Shown one piece after another: positions 18,590-26,530 of a stretch of 64,000 nt of DNA. This DNA comes from Flavobacteriaceae bacterium PS02338 (GTDB lineage Bacteria; Bacteroidota; Bacteroidia; Sphingobacteriales; Sphingobacteriaceae), in assembly GCA_029959615.1 (NCBI GenBank), contig JASCOD010000005.1, positions 124,001-188,000 on the forward strand, written 5' to 3'. The translations under genes and the position numbers were made by a program. Numbering within the stretch: position 1 is the first letter of the stretch; each line of letters opens with the position of its first letter. The notes under the pieces are model-generated. The model was not told the DNA's origin and did not search any database. It saw only the letters and a list, made by a program, of their open reading frames with translations.

Positions 18590-19426
18590 ATGTCAAAAAA
18601 GAAGGATAAAACTACTATCATCTTTCTTAACAAAAACCAGCATTATAATAAACCCATCCAAATTAAAACCTATTACATTAGGCATTGGAAAAAATTTGCT
18701 GGGGCTTTACTCGCAATAGTCTGCATACTATTGGTTGCCATTATGCAATTAATCAAAAATAGAGCTGAAATGCAGCTAGCGAACGAGAATTTAGCATTGC
18801 TTCTGGAAAAGCACAAGCTAGAAACTGTCCAAATGGATACCTCTGCTATCAAAAGACACTATCAATCGATAGACGACAAACTAAAAACCATCAATAAATA
18901 CCTAAAAGCCAGAGGACTAAAACCAATACCCAAAAGTCAAGGTGGCGAAACAGAAAGTGACTTGGGCTCTACTGAAGAAATTGGTTCTTTCTACGAAGAA
19001 TATCTTAAGAAAATGATCCGCTTAGTTGGTTTTACACCCATGGGCTATCCGCATAAAGGTCGGATCAGTTCAAATTATGGCCATAGAGAAAATCCATTTA
19101 CAGGCGAAAATATCGAGAGCCATAAAGGGCTAGACATCAAAGGAAACTATGGTGAAGTAGTGAAGACTACAGCAAGTGGTGTCGTTAAATTTGCTAGTCG
19201 TAGAGGCGGGTACGGAAACTGTGTCATCATTAACCATGGCAATGGATTTGAAACTTACTACGGACACCTTTCTAAGATATCTGTAAAGCAGGGACAGCGA
19301 GTAATTGCCGGAGATGCCATAGGTAAAATCGGTTCTACAGGCAGATCAACCGGGCCACATTTACATTACGAAGTACATAGAAACGGAAAAATAGTTAACC
19401 CTAAATCTTATTTAAGCCTCGAATAG
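18590..19426 (+). CDS. M23 family (LytM-type) peptidoglycan endopeptidase
   Basis: 278 residues. A short basic cytoplasmic tail leads to one transmembrane helix (about 38-58), a coiled coil (60-115), and a C-terminal M23 domain. The zinc ligands are visible: NYGHREN, then HKGLDIKG, and the HxH motif in GPHLHYEVHRNGK (near residue 257). It faces the periplasm and should cleave peptide crosslinks in peptidoglycan. It ends 1 nt before the bactofilin gene. This pairing is widespread, and bactofilins are known to localise or control such peptidases to shape the cell. Confidence 0.92.
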   Translation: MSKKKDKTTIIFLNKNQHYNKPIQIKTYYIRHWKKFAGALLAIVCILLVAIMQLIKNRAEMQLANENLALLLEKHKLETVQMDTSAIKRHYQSIDDKLKTINKYLKARGLKPIPKSQGGETESDLGSTEEIGSFYEEYLKKMIRLVGFTPMGYPHKGRISSNYGHRENPFTGENIESHKGLDIKGNYGEVVKTTASGVVKFASRRGGYGNCVIINHGNGFETYYGHLSKISVKQGQRVIAGDAIGKIGSTGRSTGPHLHYEVHRNGKIVNPKSYLSLE

Positions 19427-19427
19427 T

Positions 19428-19811
19428 ATGTTCAAAAAAAACAAAGAAGCGAAATCACTTGATTTAAACCAACAAGAAATATCTACCTTAATTGGCTACG
19501 GCTACGAAGTTAAAGGAGAAATCACTGGTCCATCTATCATAAGAATTGACGGTAAAGTAACTGGAAACATCACTACCGAAGGAGGATTAGTTTTAGGTGA
19601 CAAGGGAATTGTTATTGGTGACGTTAAAACCAAATCTGCTATTATTTATGGTTCGGTAAATGGAAATGTCCAAGCCATACAACTTGAGATTAAAAAAACT
19701 GGGGTGGTTAATGGCGACATCAAAACCGAAACCTTAGAAATAGAGCTAGGAGCAAAGTACAATGGAAAGTTAGAGATGAAACAGATCATCAAATCTGAAG
19801 ATAAAGTATGA
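19428..19811 (+). CDS. Bactofilin family cytoskeletal protein
   Basis: 127 residues with the bactofilin (DUF583) right-handed beta-helix core: repeated turns such as GPSIIRIDGKVTGNI, GIVIGDVKTKSAIIYGSVNGNV and GVVNGDIKTETLEIELGAKYNGKLEMK. Flanking tails are short and polar. It forms filaments that scaffold envelope enzymes. It is co-transcribed with the M23 peptidase directly upstream, its probable partner. Confidence 0.93.
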   Translation: MFKKNKEAKSLDLNQQEISTLIGYGYEVKGEITGPSIIRIDGKVTGNITTEGGLVLGDKGIVIGDVKTKSAIIYGSVNGNVQAIQLEIKKTGVVNGDIKTETLEIELGAKYNGKLEMKQIIKSEDKV

Positions 19812-19823
19812 TAACTGGTACAA

Positions 19824-19860
19824 ACGACAAAGCCCCGAAAATTTCGGGGCTTTGTCGTTA
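19824..19860. terminator. Strong bidirectional terminator
   Basis: Near-perfect palindrome with 17-bp arms (the core is AAAGCCCCGAAA / TTTCGGGGCTTT) between the bactofilin gene and the convergent CCC-motif gene. Confidence 0.92.
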
Positions 19861-19873
19861 GAAAATTTTTCTA

Positions 19874-20332
19874 TTATTGATTTTGCATCTGCAATATCCA
19901 TTCTTTCATTGCTTCTTGATCTCTAAGCATATCCACACCAAATATAGCAACCACTATAATACACGTGATGATGATGATAGCACTAAATACCAGACCGATA
20001 ATAGCACAAACTCTACCGGCTTTTAGGTTTTTGTAAGAACCTTCGGTGTACATGCCTGCATTAGCGAAATACAAGGCCATATCTTTTTTACTTAAAATTA
20101 CAGCAATAATCCCTAAAATAAGGCTGATTATGCCGTAAAAGCAACAACAAGTTACAATTGATAAAATACCCAATACCAAAACGGCTGTTGCATTAGGAAG
20201 TGCTTGTTGCATTCCTCCGAAACCAAAACCTCCACCTTGTGGCGGAAAAGGTGCACCTTGATTAAAAGATTGCTGTGACTGTTGATCTGATTGTGGATTT
20301 TGAGGTACTTGACCTTCTTGCTCTTCTGACAT
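19874..20332 (-). CDS. CCC-motif small membrane protein
   Basis: 152 residues. The N-terminal 45 are Gln/Gly/Pro-rich and disordered. Two transmembrane segments follow (about 52-82 and 112-135). The first carries a CCC triplet (SIVTCCCFYGIISLILGIIAVILSKKD), the mark of a Bacteroidota family named for this motif. The function is unknown. It lies 4 nt after the DUF2752 gene on the same strand, and the pair is often seen together. The cysteine cluster might be acylated or bind metal; that is only a guess. Confidence 0.78.
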   Translation of the reverse strand: MSEEQEGQVPQNPQSDQQSQQSFNQGAPFPPQGGGFGFGGMQQALPNATAVLVLGILSIVTCCCFYGIISLILGIIAVILSKKDMALYFANAGMYTEGSYKNLKAGRVCAIIGLVFSAIIIITCIIVVAIFGVDMLRDQEAMKEWILQMQNQ

Positions 20333-20336
20333 AGTT

Positions 20337-20690
20337 TTAGAATATTTGTTGGTGATAAACTTTATAAATATAGTTAATTATTATAATTGCGGTAACGAAA
20401 ATATACATTAGCTTAAGGGCAAATGCACCATGTTTGAAATCAAATTTAAGGTGAAATAAAAGAAAAATCATTAAGCCAATAAATGGAAGCGTAGCTGGAT
20501 ACAGCTGTATAGAATTTACAACATCACCTTTCAACAAAGCAACAACAGATCGCTGAAAACCACAACCAGGACAATCCAAACCTGTTAGACTTTTAAACGG
20601 GCAAGCAAACAGGTGATTTTCAAGCCAGTGAATCACTCCACTACTTTCACCTAATAACATCAAAGTAAATATTGCCAGTAAGCCTTTCAT
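20337..20690 (-). CDS. DUF2752 domain small membrane protein
   Basis: 117 residues with a short N-terminal hydrophobic segment, then the DUF2752 signature CPFKSLTGLDCPGCGFQRSVVALLKGD (Cys-rich, about residues 30-55), then two more transmembrane segments. The biochemical role is unknown. It lies directly upstream of the CCC-motif gene, so the two probably form one transcript. Confidence 0.85.
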   Translation of the reverse strand: MKGLLAIFTLMLLGESSGVIHWLENHLFACPFKSLTGLDCPGCGFQRSVVALLKGDVVNSIQLYPATLPFIGLMIFLLFHLKFDFKHGAFALKLMYIFVTAIIIINYIYKVYHQQIF

Positions 20691-20769
20691 CAGAACGCTA
20701 AAATATAAATTACCCGTTAATTTATAAGCGGCGATTTATTAAATTGCAATCAACTAGATTAAATTGAAC

Positions 20770-21528
20770 ATGAAACGATTGGTATTAATTGCCCTACCAT
20801 TATTAGCCTTACAAGCACAGGCTCAAAAGCCAGAAGATACAGAATTTTATAAACCAGTACCGCCAAAGGTTACTCCGGGAAAAACATTTGCTGATGCTCC
20901 ATCGGATGCCCTTATACTTTTTGACGGCAAAAATTTAGATCAATGGATTTCTGTAAAAGATAAAACCAAACCTGCACCATGGACCGTTGCAGATGGTGCC
21001 TTTACCGTTAAAAAGGGAACTGGGAATATAGAAACCAAAAAATCATTTTTAAACTACCAGTTACATTTAGAGTGGAAAATCCCTACCAACATTACCGGGA
21101 AAGGGCAAGCTAGAGGCAATAGCGGCTTATTTTTAGCCTCAACGGGCGGTGGCGATGAAGGTTACGAATTACAGATTTTAGACAACTACAACAACAACAC
21201 TTACGTAAACGGACAAGCAGGTAGCATCTATAAACAATTCATTCCATTAGCCACCGTAAACAAAAAACCTGGCGAGTGGCAAACCTATGATGTGGTATGG
21301 ACCGCCCCTACTTTTAACACTGATGGCTCATTGAAGTCGCCAGCTAAAGTAACTGTATTTTTTAATGGTGTACTGGTACAAAACAATATCAATCTTACTG
21401 GTCCAACAGAATATATCGGCGCTGCTTCCTATAAGAAAGCACATGGAGCTACTCCTATCAAACTACAAGATCACGGAGATCCTAGCGAACCAATTAGTTT
21501 CAGAAATATTTGGATCAGGGAGTTGTAG
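20770..21528 (+). CDS. DUF1080 (3-keto-disaccharide hydrolase-like) secreted protein
   Basis: 252 residues from the ATG at 20770 (a TTG two codons earlier is less likely). A signal peptide ends at LQAQAQK. One concanavalin-like jelly-roll domain follows, with the family landmarks LILFDGKNLDQW, WTVADGAFTVKKGTGNI, GNSGLFL, YELQILDN and the end PISFRNIWIREL. DUF1080 members include 3-keto-disaccharide hydrolases and many uncharacterised GH16-like proteins. The substrate here is not known. It is a stand-alone gene. Confidence 0.9.
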   Translation: MKRLVLIALPLLALQAQAQKPEDTEFYKPVPPKVTPGKTFADAPSDALILFDGKNLDQWISVKDKTKPAPWTVADGAFTVKKGTGNIETKKSFLNYQLHLEWKIPTNITGKGQARGNSGLFLASTGGGDEGYELQILDNYNNNTYVNGQAGSIYKQFIPLATVNKKPGEWQTYDVVWTAPTFNTDGSLKSPAKVTVFFNGVLVQNNINLTGPTEYIGAASYKKAHGATPIKLQDHGDPSEPISFRNIWIREL

Positions 21529-21603
21529 ACCAATCTTTGCAGCTTTGTCAAGCTTAATAAACAGTAGAAGATTGACAAAATTTAATTGTTTAAAAAAATA
21601 AAA

Positions 21604-21620
21604 ATTTCATAATATGAAAT
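21604..21620. promoter_or_regulatory. Palindromic candidate operator of higBA
   Basis: ATTTCAT-AAT-ATGAAAT is a perfect 7-bp inverted repeat 35 nt before the toxin start codon, with a further ATTTCA half-site at 21623-21628. Type II antitoxins normally bind such sites to repress their own operon. The assignment here is inferred from position. Confidence 0.5.
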
Positions 21621-21655
21621 AAATTTCAAATATTAAAACTACCTTTACTAAACCT

Positions 21656-21949
21656 ATGATTATCATTATTAAACGCACGTTATTGGAATTCTCCAAGAAA
21701 CATGCGACTGCGATAGAGCCATTAAACCAATGGTACTATAAGGCAAAGCATGCAAATTGGAGAAACTTAGCTGATATTAAGAAAGACTTTAACCATGTTG
21801 ACTACGTTGGAAATGATAGATACGTGTTTAATATCAAAGGTAATGCCTACCGTTTAGTAACAATGATTTTCTTTGACACAAGAACAATTTATATACGTTT
21901 TGTAGGTACCCATAATGATTACGATAAAATAGATTGTAAAAATATTTGA
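21656..21949 (+). CDS. higB: HigB-type mRNA interferase toxin
   Basis: 97 residues of the HigB (RelE-fold) family, recognisable from WRNLADIKKDFNHVDYVGNDRYVFNIKGNAYRL and the C-terminal strand TIYIRFVGTHNDYDKID with the usual His. HigB proteins bind the ribosome and cleave mRNA during translation. The toxin-first order and the 3-nt gap to the antitoxin gene are typical of higBA. A palindrome upstream may be the autoregulatory operator. Confidence 0.9.
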   Translation: MIIIIKRTLLEFSKKHATAIEPLNQWYYKAKHANWRNLADIKKDFNHVDYVGNDRYVFNIKGNAYRLVTMIFFDTRTIYIRFVGTHNDYDKIDCKNI

Positions 21950-21952
21950 AAG

Positions 21953-22339
21953 ATGATCAATAAAATCAGAACAGAGACTCAATATAATGAGGTAATGAAA
22001 CTCATCGAGACATACCTATCCAAAGCAACCAAAGCGGGAGGTTTTGACCAACTTAGCGAGACTGACAAATTAGCTTTAAATAAACTTAGCCTGTTGGCAG
22101 AAGATTACGAAGATAATATTGCAACGATAATGCCCTTGCCAATAACTTTAAAAGCACTTGTAAAGAGCAAAATAGAAGAGATGAATATCAACCAAGCTAA
22201 ATTAGCTGAAATTTTAGGTTTAGGGACTGCAAAACTTTCTCAGATATTAAATGGTAAACGTCAGCCCGATGTTTCTTTCCTAAAAGCACTTCACTCTAAA
22301 TTAGGTATTAGCGGAGATTTTTTATTACAAAATGTATAG
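21953..22339 (+). CDS. higA: HigA-type antitoxin with XRE helix-turn-helix
   Basis: 128 residues. An N-terminal helical region (about 1-65) should mask the toxin. A C-terminal XRE/HTH domain (NINQAKLAEILGLGTAKLSQILNGKRQPDVSFLKALHSKLGI) should bind the operator. It lies 3 nt after higB. It should neutralise the toxin and repress the operon, with the complex as corepressor. Confidence 0.9.
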   Translation: MINKIRTETQYNEVMKLIETYLSKATKAGGFDQLSETDKLALNKLSLLAEDYEDNIATIMPLPITLKALVKSKIEEMNINQAKLAEILGLGTAKLSQILNGKRQPDVSFLKALHSKLGISGDFLLQNV

Positions 22340-22374
22340 GAAACATTTATTTCTTATTACCTCACAGATACGAT

Positions 22375-22382
22375 TATCTTTG
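22375..22382 (+). promoter_or_regulatory. Putative -7 element (TATCTTTG) upstream of the ABC-F gene
   Basis: A TAnnTTTG match 27 nt before the GTG start, with no clear -33 partner. Confidence 0.3.
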
Positions 22383-22408
22383 TGCCCATATTTTAATAAG
22401 TACAACTC

Positions 22409-24040
22409 GTGATCAACGTAAATAATGTTTCTGTCTCTTTCGGTGGGACAACCCTTTTCAGTGATGTTTCTTTCTCTATCAATGAAAACGATAAAATAGC
22501 CCTAATGGGCAAAAACGGTGCAGGTAAATCAACTTTGTTGAAAATTATAGCTGGCGCAGGACAACCTACCAGTGGCAATATTTCTGGGCCTAAAGATGCT
22601 GTAATTGCTTACTTACCGCAGCATTTATTAACGCAAGACAACTTAACGGTATTTGAAGAAACTTCTAAAGCTTTTGAAGAAGTTTATCAGATGCGTGATG
22701 AATTAGAAGAGCTTAATAAGCAACTAGAAACTCGTACCGATTACGAAACCGATGATTACATGAAAGTAATTGAACGAGTTTCGGAGCTCAGCGAGAAATT
22801 TTATTCTATCGAAGAAACCAATTACGATGCTGAAGTAGAAAAGGTATTGAAAGGTTTAGGCTTTTTACGCAACGACTTTACCCGTCCAACCTCAGAGTTT
22901 TCTGGCGGATGGAGAATGCGTATAGAACTGGCTAAAATCTTGCTTAAAAAACCTGATTTGATTTTACTGGATGAGCCTACCAATCACATGGATATTGAAA
23001 GTATCCAATGGTTGGAAGAGTTCTTAATTACTTCGGCAAAAGCGGTAATTGTAATCTCACACGACCGTGCCTTTGTAGATAACATCACCAACCGTACCAT
23101 CGAGGTAACCATGGGGCGTATCTATGATTATAAAGCGAAATACACCCACTATTTGCAGTTGCGTCAAGAACGTCGTCAGCACCAGTTAAAAGCTTACGAA
23201 GAGCAGCAACGTTTTATTGCCGACAACCAAGAATTTATAGACAGGTTTAGGGGTACCTATTCTAAAACATTACAAGTACAATCTCGAGTGAAGATGCTAG
23301 AGAAATTGGAAGTGATAGAAATAGATGAAGTAGATACTTCGGCTTTACGCCTAAAGTTCCCTCCTTCTCCACGTTCTGGTCAATACCCAGTAATTGTAGA
23401 AGAATTGACCAAAACCTATGGCGACCATGTGGTATTTGAAAAAGCTGCAATGGTAATTGAAAGAGGGGAAAAAGTAGCTTTTGTGGGTAAAAATGGTGAA
23501 GGTAAATCGACCATGATCAAAGCCATTATGGGCGAAATTGACTTTGAAGGTTCGTTAAAAGTTGGACACAATGCCAAAATAGGTTACTTCGCTCAAAACC
23601 AAGCATCATTATTAGATGAGAGTTTAACGGTTTTCGATACGATCGATCAAATTGCAGTTGGCGATGTGAGGGTAAAAATCAAAGATTTGTTAGGTGCATT
23701 TATGTTCAGTGGCGATGATACCACTAAAAAAGTAAAGGTACTATCTGGCGGAGAGAAAACCCGTTTGGCCATGATTAAACTTCTTCTTGAGCCAGTAAAC
23801 GTACTCATTCTCGATGAGCCGACTAACCACTTGGACATGAAAACCAAAGACATCATCAAAGAAGCCTTACAAGATTTTGATGGCACCTTAATCTTGGTTT
23901 CTCACGATAGGGATTTTCTAGATGGACTGGCCAATAAAGTATTTGAATTTGGAAACAAGCGTGTTCGTGAACACTTCGAAGATATCAAAGGTTTCTTGGA
24001 GTACAAGAAAATGAATAGTTTAAAGGATATTGAGAAGTAG
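22409..24040 (+). CDS. ABC-F family ATPase
   Basis: 543 residues, starting at GTG. Two ABC nucleotide-binding domains are fused without membrane segments. Walker A motifs are GKNGAGKST (near 34) and GKNGEGKST (near 360). Signatures are SGGWRMRIELAKILL and LSGGEKTRLAMIKLLL. Walker B regions are LILLDEPTNHMD and VLILDEPTNHLD. A charged linker sits between the domains. ABC-F proteins act on the ribosome; housekeeping members include EttA, Uup and YbiT, and resistance members protect against antibiotics. The length and linker fit a housekeeping YbiT/Uup-like member; a resistance role cannot be excluded. Confidence 0.93.
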   Translation: MINVNNVSVSFGGTTLFSDVSFSINENDKIALMGKNGAGKSTLLKIIAGAGQPTSGNISGPKDAVIAYLPQHLLTQDNLTVFEETSKAFEEVYQMRDELEELNKQLETRTDYETDDYMKVIERVSELSEKFYSIEETNYDAEVEKVLKGLGFLRNDFTRPTSEFSGGWRMRIELAKILLKKPDLILLDEPTNHMDIESIQWLEEFLITSAKAVIVISHDRAFVDNITNRTIEVTMGRIYDYKAKYTHYLQLRQERRQHQLKAYEEQQRFIADNQEFIDRFRGTYSKTLQVQSRVKMLEKLEVIEIDEVDTSALRLKFPPSPRSGQYPVIVEELTKTYGDHVVFEKAAMVIERGEKVAFVGKNGEGKSTMIKAIMGEIDFEGSLKVGHNAKIGYFAQNQASLLDESLTVFDTIDQIAVGDVRVKIKDLLGAFMFSGDDTTKKVKVLSGGEKTRLAMIKLLLEPVNVLILDEPTNHLDMKTKDIIKEALQDFDGTLILVSHDRDFLDGLANKVFEFGNKRVREHFEDIKGFLEYKKMNSLKDIEK

Positions 24041-24143
24041 AAGATTTGATTTCGTTATAGTAAACTAAATGAAAAGCTAACCTAAGCTTCATGAAAAGGC
24101 TACTATAATGTATCCAATTATTTAACTCTCATCTCGACCTTGT

Positions 24144-24188
24144 GGAGAGATCTTTGGATTATATAGCGATGACATCAAAGATTTCTCC
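24144..24188. repeat. Intergenic inverted repeat (REP-like) in a convergent gap
   Basis: GGAGAGATCTTTG (24144-24156) pairs with CAAAGATTTCTCC (24176-24188), 12 of 13 matching. The 203-nt gap between the ABC-F gene and the acyltransferase gene holds nothing else apparent. Such ATTTCTCC units are common scattered repeats in Pedobacter-like genomes. Confidence 0.45.
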
Positions 24189-24243
24189 ACTCGCTACCGA
24201 TCTAAAATCGGTACAAGTTAAGCTGCGGTCTAAAGAACAAATT

Positions 24244-24894
24244 TCAGCTCCTTGGAAACCGAACCTGTTTCTTCAAAGCTTGGGCATGATGTTCGTTAAT
24301 CTGCTGTTTTAACTTTTCAAAATCAAAATCTACATTGGTACCGCAATTTAGCAAATGACAATATAGCGAAGGCTTAATTCCTTCGTAATAATCAATCAGA
24401 TTTGTGCTCCATAACAATTGGCAGTTGCCTTTTATTTGGGGCACAATTTCGTTGATACCGTTCTTGATATTCATATAATCCACATGGTTACTCTCTATTT
24501 TACCCTGCGGATAAAGCAGCAAAACATTGCCCGGTTCACTTAAGAGCTCTGCCGCATAGGCCAGACTTTCCTTTACGGAAGCCGTTCCCGGCGCAACAGA
24601 AAAACCTCCAAACTTGGTAATCCATCTATTTTGCTGGATCTGCTTTTCCAACACCATGATATAAACGCCTTTAAAAAGCCCCTTATCATACAATTCTCTT
24701 TTAAGCAAATACCCTGCGATAAAGCCATCTAGAAAGCTAAAATGATTACTCATAAAAATATAGGAGCTATTTCTAGCGATCTCTTCCGTTGGATGGACAA
24801 CAATTTTTCTAAACTTCCTTTTCAATAGCCAGATTAAAGTTTTACCAAAAAACACCAGCAAACTAAAAGGAAGAGGTTTTGCTTTAATGATCAT
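24244..24894 (-). CDS. 1-acyl-sn-glycerol-3-phosphate acyltransferase (PlsC) family
   Basis: 216 residues from the ATG at 24894, which overlaps the upstream stop as ATGA. An N-terminal membrane segment precedes the acyltransferase signature NHFSFLDG (HX4D-type) and LLLYPQGKIES. Family members transfer an acyl chain to lysophosphatidic acid or similar acceptors at the inner membrane. The partner hydrolase directly upstream suggests a small lipid-modifying operon rather than the housekeeping plsC; that is inference. Confidence 0.82.
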   Translation of the reverse strand: MIIKAKPLPFSLLVFFGKTLIWLLKRKFRKIVVHPTEEIARNSSYIFMSNHFSFLDGFIAGYLLKRELYDKGLFKGVYIMVLEKQIQQNRWITKFGGFSVAPGTASVKESLAYAAELLSEPGNVLLLYPQGKIESNHVDYMNIKNGINEIVPQIKGNCQLLWSTNLIDYYEGIKPSLYCHLLNCGTNVDFDFEKLKQQINEHHAQALKKQVRFPRS

Positions 24895-25712
24895 GCTTCG
24901 CAAAATAACATTTCCCGGGTTAAACTTTTATTCACTAAATCATGTCCCTGATCAACAATCGCTACTTTGGCCGAAGCAAAATTCTTAATCACTTTAGCAG
25001 ATAAGTTCGGACTAACGGTTTTATCATCCTTTCCGAAAATGAAATATAAAGGCACATTAAGGGCATTACTTTTTTTCGATAGTGCATCAACATCTATTTT
25101 CAAATGGCGTAAATAAGTAAGGTTAGCGTACATATTGAACCGAAGTTGTGGTGTAGCTACTTCTTTCCAAAGTACAGCAGCGCTTTCACTATCCAATACC
25201 CTAATCGTTTTAATAAATTGAACTAAATTATGTAAACCATTTTCGCTTAGTGCCAGCTTTTCAAAAAGCAAGTTCCCTAATCTATTATTAGACAAAAAGC
25301 TAAGAATTGGTTTTACTTTCAGGAAACTGGGCGCAATGAAAAACGCACGTTCGATGTATTGTGGTATACGATCTAGAAGTGCGGCACCATAAAACGTCCC
25401 CATAGAATAGGCCATGACAGAAAATTTTTCAATAGCATGATCGTCACAAAAATCTTTAATGAAAGTAGCTAAAAGATCGGGCTGCAATCCGTATTTGATG
25501 TTTTCTAGACTATTGTCGGCTAATTCGGTGTCCTTATGGAAAAACAAATCGAAGCCATAGAAAGTAAATTCACTTCCTAATTCATCGGCTAAGCAATGAA
25601 ATTGTTTACCATGCATTCCCAAACCGTGAAAACAAAGCACAGTACTAGGTCCCGAGCCAAATTTGTAATAACAAACTTTTGCCAGAGAATGAGCGTAAAA
25701 ATATTTGGTCAA
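24891..25712 (-). CDS. Alpha/beta hydrolase
   Basis: 273 residues, starting at TTG because an in-frame stop lies just upstream and no ATG is near. The oxyanion/strand-3 motif is CFHGLGMHG. The nucleophile elbow is AYSMG (Ser in a variant of GxSxG). The acid is in FGKDDKTVS and the catalytic His in DQGHDLV. No signal peptide, so cytoplasmic. The stop overlaps the acyltransferase start by 4 nt, so the two are translationally coupled and probably act on the same lipid-like metabolite. Confidence 0.82.
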   Translation of the reverse strand: MTKYFYAHSLAKVCYYKFGSGPSTVLCFHGLGMHGKQFHCLADELGSEFTFYGFDLFFHKDTELADNSLENIKYGLQPDLLATFIKDFCDDHAIEKFSVMAYSMGTFYGAALLDRIPQYIERAFFIAPSFLKVKPILSFLSNNRLGNLLFEKLALSENGLHNLVQFIKTIRVLDSESAAVLWKEVATPQLRFNMYANLTYLRHLKIDVDALSKKSNALNVPLYFIFGKDDKTVSPNLSAKVIKNFASAKVAIVDQGHDLVNKSLTREMLFCEA

Positions 25713-25873
25713 TCTTTAAATCAATGGGTTGATTAATAGTTCGTTTAGTTAGCGCCAAAATTAGGTAAGGAAAAGCAAACAAGCAAATTTTAAGTTGAAG
25801 CTCACAAAGTCTCCTGTTCCATTCAAACAGCGCCTACCAAAACAACAAATCATGCTAATTCAAATTTATTTTC

Positions 25874-25994
25874 TTCGGGAAATGTTCGACTCTTCTTCGA
25901 GGTTTCTTCGACTCTTGTTCGGGAAAGCATCGTGTCTGCTTCGGGAAGTGTTCGGGAAAGCTTCGGGAAACCGTCGAGAACTGTTCGCGTTTTT
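25874..25994. repeat. Eleven tandem units of exactly 11 bp, consensus TTCGGGAAnnn
   Basis: TTCG (twice ATCG or GTCG) recurs at 25874, 25885, 25896, 25907, 25918, 25929, 25940, 25951, 25962, 25973 and 25984 without a single spacing error. Positions 5-8 vary (GGGA, ACTC, AGGT, TGTC, CGTT). Phase is better conserved than sequence. An open frame that reads through it is not credible as a gene. Confidence 0.88.
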
Positions 25995-26492
25995 CCCGAT
26001 GCCGAGACGACCAAGACACGACGCAGGCACGATGCAATTACCTACTAGGGAATAAGCAGAAGTTAAGGATAGGCGATGCGCTTGCGAAGGAAAAGTGTAT
26101 TCCTATTGACCCCGAGATGTCACGTTTAAAATAAAGACATTAAGAATATCACAATTGGAAATTGCGACTATTTGAGTCCATCGAACTTAATTACAACGGC
26201 AACGTCAATAAAATGAGTTGTAAGCTAACCTAAAAGGATGTGTTTTTAAGATAGCTATTAGGGGTAAAACTGATCAATAAATCACAGCATATAATTAAAA
26301 CAAAAAATGTTTAAATCAAAGATTCAAAAAGCAACTTATCAATGCATACTGTACTAATTTTAGTTATTTTAGCATGATAGTTCAACAAGGATAAGCACTC
26401 GAAATTATCAAACTGCTAACTTGCGTTCACTCACAAAAAAACAGCGTATATTTATCCCACCATTTTTTTCTATTTAATCTAAAAACATATGT

Positions 26493-26518
26493 TTAAATAT
26501 GTGATATTGCATATTTAA
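26493..26518. promoter_or_regulatory. 26-bp palindrome just upstream of hsdM1 (candidate operator)
   Basis: Perfect 9-bp arms TTAAATATG / CATATTTAA with an 8-nt spacer, ending 12 nt before the first start codon of the island. The position suits a repressor site that would control the whole operon. No dedicated controller gene is in the island. Confidence 0.5.
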
Positions 26519-26530
26519 GCTTTCTGCAAA

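Larger units (their letters stand above)
25713..26530. other. 818-nt non-coding region left of the defence island
   Basis: It holds the 11-bp tandem array (25874-25994) and, at its right end, a 26-bp palindrome. A TATATTTA box at 26447-26454, one mismatch from TAnnTTTG, could be the island promoter, though its -33 spacing is poor. No believable gene, integrase or tRNA was found. Confidence 0.6.

Noticed and set aside
21365..21601. 78-residue frame overlapping the end of the DUF1080 gene
   Set aside because: It lies in another frame of a clear gene and has no recognisable features.
25795..26055. 86-residue open frame across the 11-bp repeats
   Set aside because: Its repeated residues are only the 11-bp array read in three frames (33-nt cycle). 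It has no family features or start context.
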